Below the pieces are notes generated by a model. It was given only the letters and a program-made list of their open reading frames with translations. It had not been told where the DNA came from and made no database searches. 64,000 bases of DNA, from contig NZ_JACRVF010000002.1 in the NCBI RefSeq assembly GCF_014306105.1, positions 394,368 through 458,367 on the forward strand. The letters run 5' to 3'. The stretch is from Pontibacter cellulosilyticus (GTDB taxonomy: Bacteria; Bacteroidota; Bacteroidia; Cytophagales; Hymenobacteraceae). Below, in pieces: positions 46,025-54,861 of the stretch (positions are counted from its first letter, which is position 1; every line of letters starts with the position of its first letter). The position numbers and the translations under genes are program-made.

Positions 46025-47353
46025 ATGGCGACAGCAGTACGAGGAGGAAAATTAAGCGACATGTTCAGGGCTTTGCAATCACGCAACTACAGGTTGTTCT
46101 TTGTGGGGCAGGGCATTTCGCTTATTGGCACCTGGATGCAACAGTTGGCGCTCAGTTGGCTCGTTTATCGCCTTACCGACTCTGTTTTTCTGCTGGGAGC
46201 TGTTACATTCTCCAGCCAAATACCCTCGTTTTTACTTGGTCCGTTTGCCGGTGTGCTGGCCGACAAGTTTAACCGCCACAAGGTACTGCTGGTAACCCAA
46301 ACGCTGTCTATGCTGCAGGCTTCTACATTGGCTGCCCTAGTACTCACAGATACGGTGCAGATATGGCATGTGCTTGCGCTGAGCGCCTTACTGGGCACTA
46401 TCAATGGCTTTGACATTGCTACACGTCAAGCATTTGTGGTAGAGTTGGTAGAGAGGAGGGAGGATATGAGCAACGCTATCGCCCTGAACTCATCATTGTT
46501 TAATATTGCACGCCTGGTGGGGCCAACTGTTGCAGGTTTGCTTATTGCAGCCGTGGGAGAGGGGGTATGCATCTTGATTAATGCGGTTAGCTACATCGCG
46601 GTGCTGGGGTCGCTGTTATTAATGCGGCTTAAACCTTTTGAGCGTGTAAAAAAGCAGCACCGTGTATGGCAGTCGTTACGCGAAGGGCTCAGTTATACTT
46701 TCGGATTTCCGCCTATACGTGCGCTTATTATCATAGTAGGTTTGATTAGTTTGTTTGGGATGCCTTTTACAGTGCTGCTTCCGGTGTTTGCACGCGATAT
46801 TTTACAGGGCGGTGCAAATACGCTTGGTTACCTGATGGGGGCTTCGGGCTTTGGTGCACTGGCAGGTGCTATGTTCCTGGCGCAGCGTAAATCTGTTATT
46901 GGATTGGGGAAGGTTATTATTTTTACAATGTCGCTTTTCGGCTTGGCGCTTATTTCTTTTTCGTTTTCTGAGGTTTTCCTGCTCTCATTGGTGCTAATGC
47001 TGGTTAGTGGCTTCGGTATGATTGTAACCATGGCCTCGTGCAATACCCTGCTGCAGACCCTGGTGGACGATGACAAACGTGGCCGCGTGATGAGCCTGTA
47101 TGCTACAGCTTTTATGGGGATGGCACCGGTAGGAAGTATGTTGGCTGGTTCTGTTGCAGAACACATCGGAGTAGCTTATACTTTGCTGGGTTGTGGGTTT
47201 CTGTGCACGATCAGTGTGATCCCGTTTGCTATTCACCGGCCACGACTGCGCCGGATGGTGCAGCCTATTTATGAGCGTTTGGGGATAGTGCCTGAAATTG
47301 CCACCGGATTACAAACTGCCTCCAACTTAACTGCTCCTCCCGAGGAGAGGTAG
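46025..47353 (+). CDS. MFS transporter (EntS-like, drug/enterobactin exporter family)
   Basis: A 442-residue transporter with about 12 helices. The start (FRALQSRNYRLFFVGQGISLIGTWMQQLALSWLVYRLT) and LGPFAGVLADKFNRHKVL (the loop 2-3 motif near residue 78) match the MFS_3 group of exporters. It ends in a hydrophilic tail. The substrate is unknown. A long terminator follows. Confidence 0.85.
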   Translation: MATAVRGGKLSDMFRALQSRNYRLFFVGQGISLIGTWMQQLALSWLVYRLTDSVFLLGAVTFSSQIPSFLLGPFAGVLADKFNRHKVLLVTQTLSMLQASTLAALVLTDTVQIWHVLALSALLGTINGFDIATRQAFVVELVERREDMSNAIALNSSLFNIARLVGPTVAGLLIAAVGEGVCILINAVSYIAVLGSLLLMRLKPFERVKKQHRVWQSLREGLSYTFGFPPIRALIIIVGLISLFGMPFTVLLPVFARDILQGGANTLGYLMGASGFGALAGAMFLAQRKSVIGLGKVIIFTMSLFGLALISFSFSEVFLLSLVLMLVSGFGMIVTMASCNTLLQTLVDDDKRGRVMSLYATAFMGMAPVGSMLAGSVAEHIGVAYTLLGCGFLCTISVIPFAIHRPRLRRMVQPIYERLGIVPEIATGLQTASNLTAPPEER

Positions 47354-47391
47354 GTATGATTGATAGTTGCCGTTTGTTGACTATTGGTTGA

Positions 47392-47437
47392 TTATAAAGC
47401 ATAAAGCCGGCCACAGGGCCGGCTTTATGCTTTATAA
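47392..47437. terminator. Bidirectional terminator
   Basis: Two perfect 21-base arms (47392-47412, 47417-47437) with loop ACAG; the GC core is AAGCCGGCC. It separates the MFS gene from the convergent LysM gene. Confidence 0.85.
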
Positions 47438-47459
47438 AATTATTGAGTCAGAAAATGAA

Positions 47460-50054
47460 TTAGTTCTTCTTTATCAAAAGCTTTTCGCCTGGCTTCACAT
47501 TAAAGTCCGACTTGTTGTTCCACTCCATCACATCCTTAATCGTAACACCATACTTGCGTGAAATCTGGTACATGCTTTCGCCGGCATCTACTGTGTGGTA
47601 AGTGCTTTCTGTAGTAGCTGGCGCAGTTTTCTCTGTTGTTTTAGGAGCAGGCGCTGTAGCTTTTTCTTCCGGTGCCACTACACGCAGTTCCTGGCCAAGT
47701 TTTAGATTATTATCTACCAAGTTGTTCCAGCTACGAAGTTCGTCTACGGTTACATTGTAGCGTTTAGAGATTTGGTAAAGCGTTTCACCGGGCACAACTG
47801 TATGGGTTTCAGTAGCAGGCTTTGCCGGCTCCTTTACTTCAGACTCTTTGGCAACAACTTCTGCTGCACCTAGCGGCTCTGCTACGATCAACTCCTGACT
47901 AGGCTGCAGTGCAGTGTTACTTAAGCTGTTCCAGGCGGTAAGCTGAGCCACGGTTACATTATACTTCTTAGAGATGGCATACAGTGATTCGCCTTTCGAT
48001 ACCACATGCTTGGCAGACTTGGCAACAGGAGTTTTTGCAGTTGCATCTTCTTTGGCTTCCTCAAGCACATCTCTTGAGTAGGTAACAAATGTTCCCATTT
48101 GCTCCTCTTCTGCTTTCTCACTTTTAGCTGTTTTTACAGGCTCTTTTTTAGAAGTACTTGTTTCTACTGCTTTTGTGGTTGTTTTGGCAGGCTTTGTTGA
48201 TTCAGTCTTTTCCTTCTCTTGGTAAAGTATAGATTCTACTTCTTCTTCAGACTCCTCCTGCTTTACTTCTTCCTGCTTGGCAGCCATTGGCTTTTCAGTT
48301 GTCTTTGCAACTGGTTTCTCTTCCTGCTTCGGCTCAGTTTTTACAGTAGCTTTTGTCTCCTGCTTCGGCTGAGGCTTTTCTTCTGTTTTAACTGCTGTAG
48401 GGTTCTCAGTTTTCGGCTTGATAACCAGTTTGTCTTTGCTTGATGGATAAAGAGCGCCTTTAGGCTGAGCAGTAGCAGTTTCAACCACCTCTGTTTTCTC
48501 TGAAGTAACAGCCTGCTCTGGAGTTTTCTCTGCGGCTACAGGATCAGCTTCTTTAGCTGGTGTAGCAGCAGGCTTGGTTTGTGCTACAACTGGAGTCTCC
48601 TCTGCTGGGGTAGCTGCTTTCTTGTCTTTCTTAAAGCTGTTGATAAAGCGTTTGAACACATTGTCCTTAGGAGCTTCGTCTTTTTTCGCAGCTGCCGTGG
48701 GAGTTTCTTTAATGTTTGTGCCCTCAGGGCGGTTGTAACTAGGCGCGGCATTCTTCGCTATACCTTGTTTTTCGTTGGCAGACTTAACCTCTACTGGCGT
48801 AGTTACAGGGCGACGCTTCTGCAACCACAGCACACGACCTGGCACTGGCACCTCGTTGCGGGCCATACGGTTTTTATAGCGCAGGTAGTTTAGCTTAATG
48901 CCATACTGCTGAGAGATCTGCTGCATTGTTTCGCCTGCCTGTACTGTGTGGTACTCTGCATCAGCGGTAGTCTTTTTAGGTACAGTGTAATAAGCGGCTC
49001 CGGCAACTATCTCATCGAAATTGTGCAGGTCGTTATACTTTAAGAACTTACGTGTAGAGATGCCAGCCTGAAGGGCCAGTTTGTCTTTAGTGTCGTTAGG
49101 GCGTGCAATAAGGGCACTAAGGCCATTACGTTTTACTGCCGTTGCGGCTGCAGCGTTTTGCTGCGGGGCACTGGGAGTAGCCTTCGAAACAGGAGTAGTT
49201 TTTGCAACAGGAGTTTCTTCTTTAGCGGCAGATGCCATAACGCCTGTTTCACCGCTTCGCACCGGTACCATCACATAGTAATCTTTGTCTGATGGGATAG
49301 AGTTGCCCAAAAGCCACTTATTATACTTCTCCAGTTCAGCGTAATCAGTTTTAGTGGCAAGGGCGATGTCTGTAAGGCTTTGGCCTGGTGTGGCACGCAG
49401 CTCACGCAGCGATACAGCAGGCTTGTCTCTACCAATAAAGTTATCGTAGGCTATTTTGTGCGCCAGGAAAGTGATCACGTATGGGTGTGATTTTTCTGTC
49501 ACGTCCATTTTCTTAGAGCCAACGTCCGATGACTTGGAGTAGGTTTTTACGCCTGTGTAACCAAGGTAGTATGACAGCAGCGAAGTAAACCAGTTGTCAT
49601 AGTTCTTGTTGCTGCGCTTAAAATACTGCGCTGCTCCGCGGCTGGCTTCAATAATATGGCGACGCTCGTCCACCACGTTATCCATGCGCAGGTTAAAGTC
49701 AGAGGCAGCCTCTTTTTTAAACTGCCAGTATCCTACTGCATTGGATGTAGAAACTGCATCACCTATCAAGCCGCTTTCCTGCAGGGCCAGGTACTTGAAA
49801 TCGTCCGGAACTCCCTCTTCTTTAAAAACACGCTCTATTACCGGGAAGTATGCGTTGGCCAGGTCTACTTTAATTTTAAAATAGGTCTGGTTGCGGTGCA
49901 GAGCGTCTACTTTTTTCTGGATCTCCTGTTGTGCCGCATCAGATATTCTGAGGTGCACATCTGCGAAATAAACGTTTTTTGGTACTGTAACAGTTTGTGC
50001 CCATGCCAGCAATGGCAAAAGCAACAGAACGAGAAGAGGTAGCTGTTTTCTCAT
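47460..50054 (-). CDS. LysM lytic transglycosylase (MltD-like)
   Basis: An 864-residue protein with a signal peptide (LLLLPLLAWAQ). The GH23 lysozyme-like domain spans about 60-210, with the catalytic glutamate E93 in YLALQESGLIG. Five LysM-like units follow: a weak one near 220, one near 365 and three clear ones near 680, 750 and 820 (HTVVPGETLYQISKRYNVTV and like sequences). Residues 420-660 are a low-complexity Lys/Thr/Glu/Pro/Ala linker. It cleaves peptidoglycan glycan strands in the periplasm, probably in growth or septation. It is longer than E. coli MltD. Confidence 0.9.
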   Translation of the reverse strand: MRKQLPLLVLLLLPLLAWAQTVTVPKNVYFADVHLRISDAAQQEIQKKVDALHRNQTYFKIKVDLANAYFPVIERVFKEEGVPDDFKYLALQESGLIGDAVSTSNAVGYWQFKKEAASDFNLRMDNVVDERRHIIEASRGAAQYFKRSNKNYDNWFTSLLSYYLGYTGVKTYSKSSDVGSKKMDVTEKSHPYVITFLAHKIAYDNFIGRDKPAVSLRELRATPGQSLTDIALATKTDYAELEKYNKWLLGNSIPSDKDYYVMVPVRSGETGVMASAAKEETPVAKTTPVSKATPSAPQQNAAAATAVKRNGLSALIARPNDTKDKLALQAGISTRKFLKYNDLHNFDEIVAGAAYYTVPKKTTADAEYHTVQAGETMQQISQQYGIKLNYLRYKNRMARNEVPVPGRVLWLQKRRPVTTPVEVKSANEKQGIAKNAAPSYNRPEGTNIKETPTAAAKKDEAPKDNVFKRFINSFKKDKKAATPAEETPVVAQTKPAATPAKEADPVAAEKTPEQAVTSEKTEVVETATAQPKGALYPSSKDKLVIKPKTENPTAVKTEEKPQPKQETKATVKTEPKQEEKPVAKTTEKPMAAKQEEVKQEESEEEVESILYQEKEKTESTKPAKTTTKAVETSTSKKEPVKTAKSEKAEEEQMGTFVTYSRDVLEEAKEDATAKTPVAKSAKHVVSKGESLYAISKKYNVTVAQLTAWNSLSNTALQPSQELIVAEPLGAAEVVAKESEVKEPAKPATETHTVVPGETLYQISKRYNVTVDELRSWNNLVDNNLKLGQELRVVAPEEKATAPAPKTTEKTAPATTESTYHTVDAGESMYQISRKYGVTIKDVMEWNNKSDFNVKPGEKLLIKKN

Positions 50055-50346
50055 AAAGGGTAATGGTAAATATACTTTGGCTAAAAATTTTGCTTTTGGC
50101 TCTACTACCGGTTGAATAGCAGAGAGCTAATCATCTCTGAATTAATATATTCAGAAAATAATATAGTGTCTGCAAAAATAAAGGATTTTACCGCTCTTTA
50201 TACTTAGTAACGAAGTATTTTTAGTAAAATTTTTTAGAGCGAGTAGGACTTATCTATTTATAGCTTGCACAGCTACCTTTAGTGTTTTGAAAGGGAAGAG
50301 AACAGGCATTTTACACTTGCTCTCTTTGCTTCTGAAGTATAGACAG

Positions 50347-50991
50347 TTAAAGTTTCCTGGCGATCATCAGGCCATCGCGGATGGGCAGCAGGATGTTTTC
50401 TACCCGTGGGTCGTCGTGCACCTTTTTGTTGAAGGCAAGCAAGGCGGCTGTGTCTTCGTCTAGTTTCTTTCTATACTTGTCCAGCACTTTGCCGCTCCAC
50501 AGCACATTGTCTGCGATAATGTAGCCGCCGGGTGCCATGCGGTCTATTACCATGTCGTAATAAGCAGCGTTGTTAATTTTGTCGGCATCTATGAACACGA
50601 GATCAAAAGCAGCATCGATGGTGGGTATTATATCCAGCGCGTTCCCGATGTAGTACTTTATACTTTGGGCCAGCCCTGCCTCTTTAAAGTAGCCACGCAC
50701 ACGGTCTTCCAGTTCCTCGTTAATATCAATAGTATGGAGTGTGCCACTTTCCTGCAGCCCCTCGGCCAGGCAAAGTGCGGAGTAGCCGGTATACGTACCT
50801 ACCTCCAGTACCTGCTTCGGCTTTATCATGTGCGAGAACATAGCCAGCAACCTGCCCTGCATGTGGCCCGATAGCATGCGCGGCTTCATCACGCTCAGGT
50901 GCGTCTGGCGGTTTACCTTGTGCAGCAGCTCACTCTCCGGAGAAGTATGTTCCTCTGCGTATCGTTGCAGGTCCTCGTCTATGAATTCCAT
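50347..50991 (-). CDS. O-methyltransferase (TrmR/COMT-like)
   Basis: About 214 residues from ATG 50991 (MEFIDEDLQRYAEEH); the frame opens earlier. SAM-binding motifs: VLEVGTYTGYSALCLAEGL near 60, DLVFIDADKINNAAYY near 132 and GGYIIADNVLWSGKV near 156. Its closest type is the tRNA 5-hydroxyuridine methyltransferase TrmR or small COMT-like enzymes. The substrate is not clear. Confidence 0.8.
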   Translation of the reverse strand: MEFIDEDLQRYAEEHTSPESELLHKVNRQTHLSVMKPRMLSGHMQGRLLAMFSHMIKPKQVLEVGTYTGYSALCLAEGLQESGTLHTIDINEELEDRVRGYFKEAGLAQSIKYYIGNALDIIPTIDAAFDLVFIDADKINNAAYYDMVIDRMAPGGYIIADNVLWSGKVLDKYRKKLDEDTAALLAFNKKVHDDPRVENILLPIRDGLMIARKL

Positions 50992-51069
50992 AGGGCAGAT
51001 TTGAAGATTTGTAACTGTGCAGATTAACAAACTCCTGCACAGTTTCTAACTCATATTATTAATTCCTGC

Positions 51070-52302
51070 CTAGGCAGGTACATAATTCAGGAAACTTAGC
51101 TGGTCTTCACGCAGCACGTCATTGGCGATGTCTACCAGATCGCCGGCCTGTATACTTTTTATTTTTTCGAAGATCTCGTTCAGCGACTCTACTCTGTCTA
51201 AGTCAAGTATACTTTTGCCGATCATCATCATCAGGCCCATGTTGCTTTCCTCGGCCATGGCTAATTGCCCCATCAGTTGCTCTTTTGCCGTGTGCAACTG
51301 CAGTGAGCCAAGCGGCTTTTCGCGTAGCTTCTTCAGTTCTTTAAGCACCAGCGAAGTAGTGCGCTTTAGCTGTTTTTTCTCAGTGCCGAAGTAAATAGTA
51401 AGCAAGCCAGTGTCTATGTAAGTAGCATAGTTGGCATCAATGGTATACACCAGGCCATGTTTTTCGCGCACGGCCAGGTTCAGGCGTGAGTTCATGCCTG
51501 GGCCACCCAACAAGTTAACCAGCATAAAGAACGGTATGCGTCGATCATCAGACAAGGCGTAGGCCGGGCAGCCTATAACACAATGTGCCTGCGAGATCGG
51601 CTTCTCTACAGTAACGGTTTTAGGCAGGTAAGTGTCAAATGGTACGCGTTCCCGCTGTTTCTGTACAGTTGGTATATCACTCAGGTACTTTTCGGCAATC
51701 TTTACCACTTTCTCGAACGGCAGATTGCTTACGGAGCAGAAAAGAAGCGAATTGTTGCTGAGGTTACGGTTAATAAAGTCTAGGAAGTCCTGCTTAGTGA
51801 GGCTCGATACACTTTCTTTGGTACCCAGTATGTTGTTGCCAAGCGGGTGTCCGTCAAAAACTACTGCATCAAATTCATCTACGATAGCCTCTTCCGGTGT
51901 ATCGAGGTACATGGCCATCTCTTCCAAAATAACCCCACGCTCTTTCTCAATTTCACGCTCCGGAAATACAGAATGAAAAGTAATGTCTGTCAGCAGCTCA
52001 AACGATTTCTCGAAGTGTATATCGAGCACCGAGCTGTAAAAGCAGATTTTTTCTTTGGTAGTATAGGCATTCAGTTCACCACCTACAGACTCCAGGCGGT
52101 TAAGTATATGAAAGGATTTACGCTTTTGTGTGCCCTTAAAAGCCATGTGCTCCCAGAAGTGGGCCAGGCCTAACTGGTTCGGACATTCGTCGCGGCTGCC
52201 AATGTCCATGATAAACCCGCTGTGGGCTATTTTAGTATGGAGCACTTGCTTGTGAACCACGCGTATTCCATTGGGTAATGTATGGATTTGATATTCAAGC
52301 AT
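51070..52302 (-). CDS. M16-family zinc peptidase
   Basis: A 410-residue pitrilysin-like peptidase. The inverted zinc motif HFWEHMAF (HxxEH, near residue 48) is intact, and the second glutamate lies in ILEEMAMYLDTPEE near 125. Half-size form, so it probably acts as a dimer or with a second subunit. It cleaves short peptides. The stop lies in a CCTGCCTAGGCAGG palindrome. Confidence 0.9.
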   Translation of the reverse strand: MLEYQIHTLPNGIRVVHKQVLHTKIAHSGFIMDIGSRDECPNQLGLAHFWEHMAFKGTQKRKSFHILNRLESVGGELNAYTTKEKICFYSSVLDIHFEKSFELLTDITFHSVFPEREIEKERGVILEEMAMYLDTPEEAIVDEFDAVVFDGHPLGNNILGTKESVSSLTKQDFLDFINRNLSNNSLLFCSVSNLPFEKVVKIAEKYLSDIPTVQKQRERVPFDTYLPKTVTVEKPISQAHCVIGCPAYALSDDRRIPFFMLVNLLGGPGMNSRLNLAVREKHGLVYTIDANYATYIDTGLLTIYFGTEKKQLKRTTSLVLKELKKLREKPLGSLQLHTAKEQLMGQLAMAEESNMGLMMMIGKSILDLDRVESLNEIFEKIKSIQAGDLVDIANDVLREDQLSFLNYVPA

Positions 52303-52321
52303 TCAATCTGAAATTAGCCTG

Positions 52322-52329
52322 CAAAGGTA
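52322..52329 (-). promoter_or_regulatory. -7 box of the M16 peptidase gene
   Basis: TACCTTTG on the minus strand is a perfect TAnnTTTG, about 20 bases before the ATG. No clear -33 TTG. Confidence 0.4.
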
Positions 52330-52530
52330 CGGAAAATGTGGGAGAGTTTTAAGGAAGGGGAGAAGGTTCTTTGCTTGTATAAGTATGATTCTGCAGATCC
52401 TATCAGCAGCCTTACTTGCCCACTATTGCACCTACGGGTTTTATCTACTCATCAAAAATTATATACCTATAGGTCTTAGCTGACCGCTCTAGCTATGGTA
52501 GTGGAAGAAAAAAACAGCAAAGGCAGAAAG

Positions 52531-52558
52531 TCCCCCTTCGAAGGGGGGTAGGGGGATG
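52531..52558. repeat. GC-rich hairpin repeat, copy 2
   Basis: CCCCCTTCGAAGGGGG and a G-rich tail TAGGGGGATG, near-identical to 31081-31107. Confidence 0.75.
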
Positions 52559-52606
52559 TTGGACTTGAGCAACAGCGCTTATACTTCAGTTATAGGATTA
52601 GCAGAA

Positions 52607-52643
52607 TTCCCCTCCTTGGCTAAGGAGGGGCAGGGGTGGTTTG
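52607..52643. repeat. CCCCTCCTT hairpin repeat
   Basis: CCCCTCCTT-GGCT-AAGGAGGGG (9-bp stem, 4-base loop) followed by CAGGGGTGGTTT. Same layout as copy 2, a hairpin with a G-rich tail, but another sequence. Confidence 0.7.
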
Positions 52644-52708
52644 ACGTTGTGAAAACTCGCACCCACTTCTCGTCACCAAGTAGATGCTGCGTTAGATAAG
52701 CAGATTGA

Positions 52709-53491
52709 TTACTTCGCCTTGCCGCCCACATTGATAACAAAGCCCAGCGAGAAAACAGAGTAAGCGGCCGTTAGGTCGTCGCGGTTCTTCAGGCCAAAGG
52801 TAGTGCCGGAGGTGTACTGCAACTGCACCGACGGGTTTAGAGTAAGACGGGTATAGAAGATCGGTTCGATAAAAATGTTGTCTTCTTCTTTAGCCGGCTC
52901 GTTGTTGATCTTGTAATCGTGCATGTTCACATAGCTGGCACGCAGGGTGGTGCCATAGTTAAGCGGAAACTCATGCTTAAATACCTTCAGCGATTTTTTC
53001 TTTTTGGAAGTGAAGTTCGCCTGCACAAAGTATTTGCTGAAGTTCGCCTCCATGCGTTTGTAGTGCATGGTGCCGTCTTCGTGTTCGTCTTTTTCGGTGC
53101 GGTCGCTGCTGCCCGCGCCATAGCCAGCATACAACTCCAGTATCCTGTTTTTATTAGGGCCAAATGTGGTGAAGTAACCGCCACCGGCCTCCAGCAGGTT
53201 ATGTGTAAAATCTCTTTTGCGGCGCTCGCTGCTTAACATCGAACCGTTAAGTATAACCCCAAAATGATCTGTAACAGCGTAGGCCGTATTAAAAGTAATG
53301 TTGCCTTTGGGAGTAATATGGCCTGCTGCGCTTAGCTCCCCTTTCTGGGTAAACATAGGCACGTTCGGCACGTTGGGCATATAAGTCGATACACAGCCCG
53401 GCATCAGCAGAAGCGTACACGCAAGTACACAATAAAATAAAATGGAGTTGTTCTTAAATCCGGATAGGAAGCGGGTACTTGTTTTTTTCAT
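52709..53491 (-). CDS. Outer-membrane lipoprotein of unknown function
   Basis: A 260-residue protein with a lipoprotein signal (LLLMPGCVSTYMPNVP). The rest is strand-rich with alternating hydrophobic and aromatic residues (ITFNTAYAVTDHFGVILNGSM; GYFTTFGPNKNRILELYAGYGAG), ending in an aromatic-poor strand, so it may be a small beta-barrel or barrel-like. No family recognised. Confidence 0.6.
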   Translation of the reverse strand: MKKTSTRFLSGFKNNSILFYCVLACTLLLMPGCVSTYMPNVPNVPMFTQKGELSAAGHITPKGNITFNTAYAVTDHFGVILNGSMLSSERRKRDFTHNLLEAGGGYFTTFGPNKNRILELYAGYGAGSSDRTEKDEHEDGTMHYKRMEANFSKYFVQANFTSKKKKSLKVFKHEFPLNYGTTLRASYVNMHDYKINNEPAKEEDNIFIEPIFYTRLTLNPSVQLQYTSGTTFGLKNRDDLTAAYSVFSLGFVINVGGKAK

Positions 53492-53696
53492 ACTATAATT
53501 AGATGCTATACTTTGGGCCCAGGCCAGGAGTGTTAAGGCTGAGAGGGAGTTTGCGCTCTCACAACCTAAAACAAGCCAGAAAACGAAATAAAACCTAAAT
53601 TATTCAGCAGAACTTAGCGAAAATATTTCGGCGGCCAAGTATAGATAAAATTCTATATTTATGACTGCTTCTTGTATGGCCACTTCTGCCTTTATA

Positions 53697-53728
53697 TTTT
53701 TAACTCAGGCTGGTTTGCCGTAGCTTTG
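53697..53728 (+). promoter_or_regulatory. Likely promoter of the GT9 gene
   Basis: TTTT (53697-53700) and TAGCTTTG (53721-53728, perfect TAnnTTTG) with a 20-base gap, 23 bases before the ATG. Confidence 0.45.
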
Positions 53729-53751
53729 CCCGCTGTACCCTGGGTGCCACC

Positions 53752-54753
53752 ATGAATAAGATACTGATCATACAGACAGCCTTTTTGGGAGATGTAGTGC
53801 TGGCAACGGCGCTGATAGAGAAACTGCATGCACACTATCCGCAGGCGCAACTCGATTTTCTACTGCGAAAGGGCAATGAGAGTCTGCTGAAAGAGCACCC
53901 GCTGCTGCAGCAGGTACTTATCTGGAATAAAAAGGAAGGCAAGTATAAAAGCCTGATGAAATTGCTGGCGCAGATACGTGCCGAGAAGTATGATTTGGTG
54001 GTAAATGTGCAGCGTTTTGGAGCCACAGGTATACTTACAGCCCTGTCTGGTGCAAAAGAGACAGTAGGTTTCGACAAAAATCCTTTCTCCAGGTTTTTCA
54101 CACGCAGGCACAGGCACGATGTAACTTCCGGCACCCACGAGGTAGAGCGCAACCAACTGCTCATTCAAAGTATAACCGATGCTACGCCGGCCAAACCTAA
54201 ACTGTACCCGAGCCAGGCCGACTTTGCTAAGGTAGAGGAGCTGAAAGGGGAGAAGTTTATCTGCATGGCACCTACCTCGGTTTGGTTTACAAAGCAATAC
54301 CCGCTGGAGCAATGGGTAACACTGATTAATAGTATCGACCCAAAGTATAAAGTATACTTGCTGGGCTCACCGGCAGACAAAGCGCACTGCGACGAGATTA
54401 TCGGCAAAAGCACCAACTCCAGTGTAGAGAACCTTTGCGGACAGCTGAGCCTGCTGCAGTCTGCTGCCTTGATGCGGGATGCTGTGCTGAATTATGTGAA
54501 CGACTCTGGCCCGATGCACCTGGCTTCGGCTTTAAATGCCCCTACCTGTGCCATTTACTGCTCTACCGTTCCTTCCTTCGGGTTTGGGCCGCTGGCAGAT
54601 TTTGCCAATGTAGTAGAGCGCGAAGAACCACTTTACTGCCGCCCATGCGGCTTGCATGGTTATAAAGCGTGTCCTGAAGGCCATTTTAAGTGTGCCAGAG
54701 ACATCAGAAATGAGCAATTGCTGGAAGTATTACAGTTAGCGGAGATAGTATAA
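53752..54753 (+). CDS. Heptosyltransferase-like glycosyltransferase (GT9)
   Basis: A 333-residue protein. The N-terminal KILIIQTAFLGDVVLATALIEKL is the family start of heptosyltransferases. The donor-binding part has FICMAPTSVWFTKQYPLEQW near 175 and NDSGPMHLASALNAPTC near 250. It probably adds heptose to the LPS core. It holds a triple AAGTATA/TATACTT cluster near 54345. Confidence 0.85.
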   Translation: MNKILIIQTAFLGDVVLATALIEKLHAHYPQAQLDFLLRKGNESLLKEHPLLQQVLIWNKKEGKYKSLMKLLAQIRAEKYDLVVNVQRFGATGILTALSGAKETVGFDKNPFSRFFTRRHRHDVTSGTHEVERNQLLIQSITDATPAKPKLYPSQADFAKVEELKGEKFICMAPTSVWFTKQYPLEQWVTLINSIDPKYKVYLLGSPADKAHCDEIIGKSTNSSVENLCGQLSLLQSAALMRDAVLNYVNDSGPMHLASALNAPTCAIYCSTVPSFGFGPLADFANVVEREEPLYCRPCGLHGYKACPEGHFKCARDIRNEQLLEVLQLAEIV

Positions 54754-54861
54754 TCAACCTCAGCACCTCAGGGTAATAGTATAGTATAAGCAAGGCGGGA
54801 ACAACGTGTGTAATAATTTCATATCTTAGTTTGATAAACACACGATACCTTTCTGCTAACT

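Larger units (their letters stand above)
52330..52708. other. Intergenic gap holding hairpin repeats
   Basis: About 380 bases between the M16 gene and the outer-membrane protein. No gene is visible. Two hairpin repeats lie in its right half. Confidence 0.65.
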
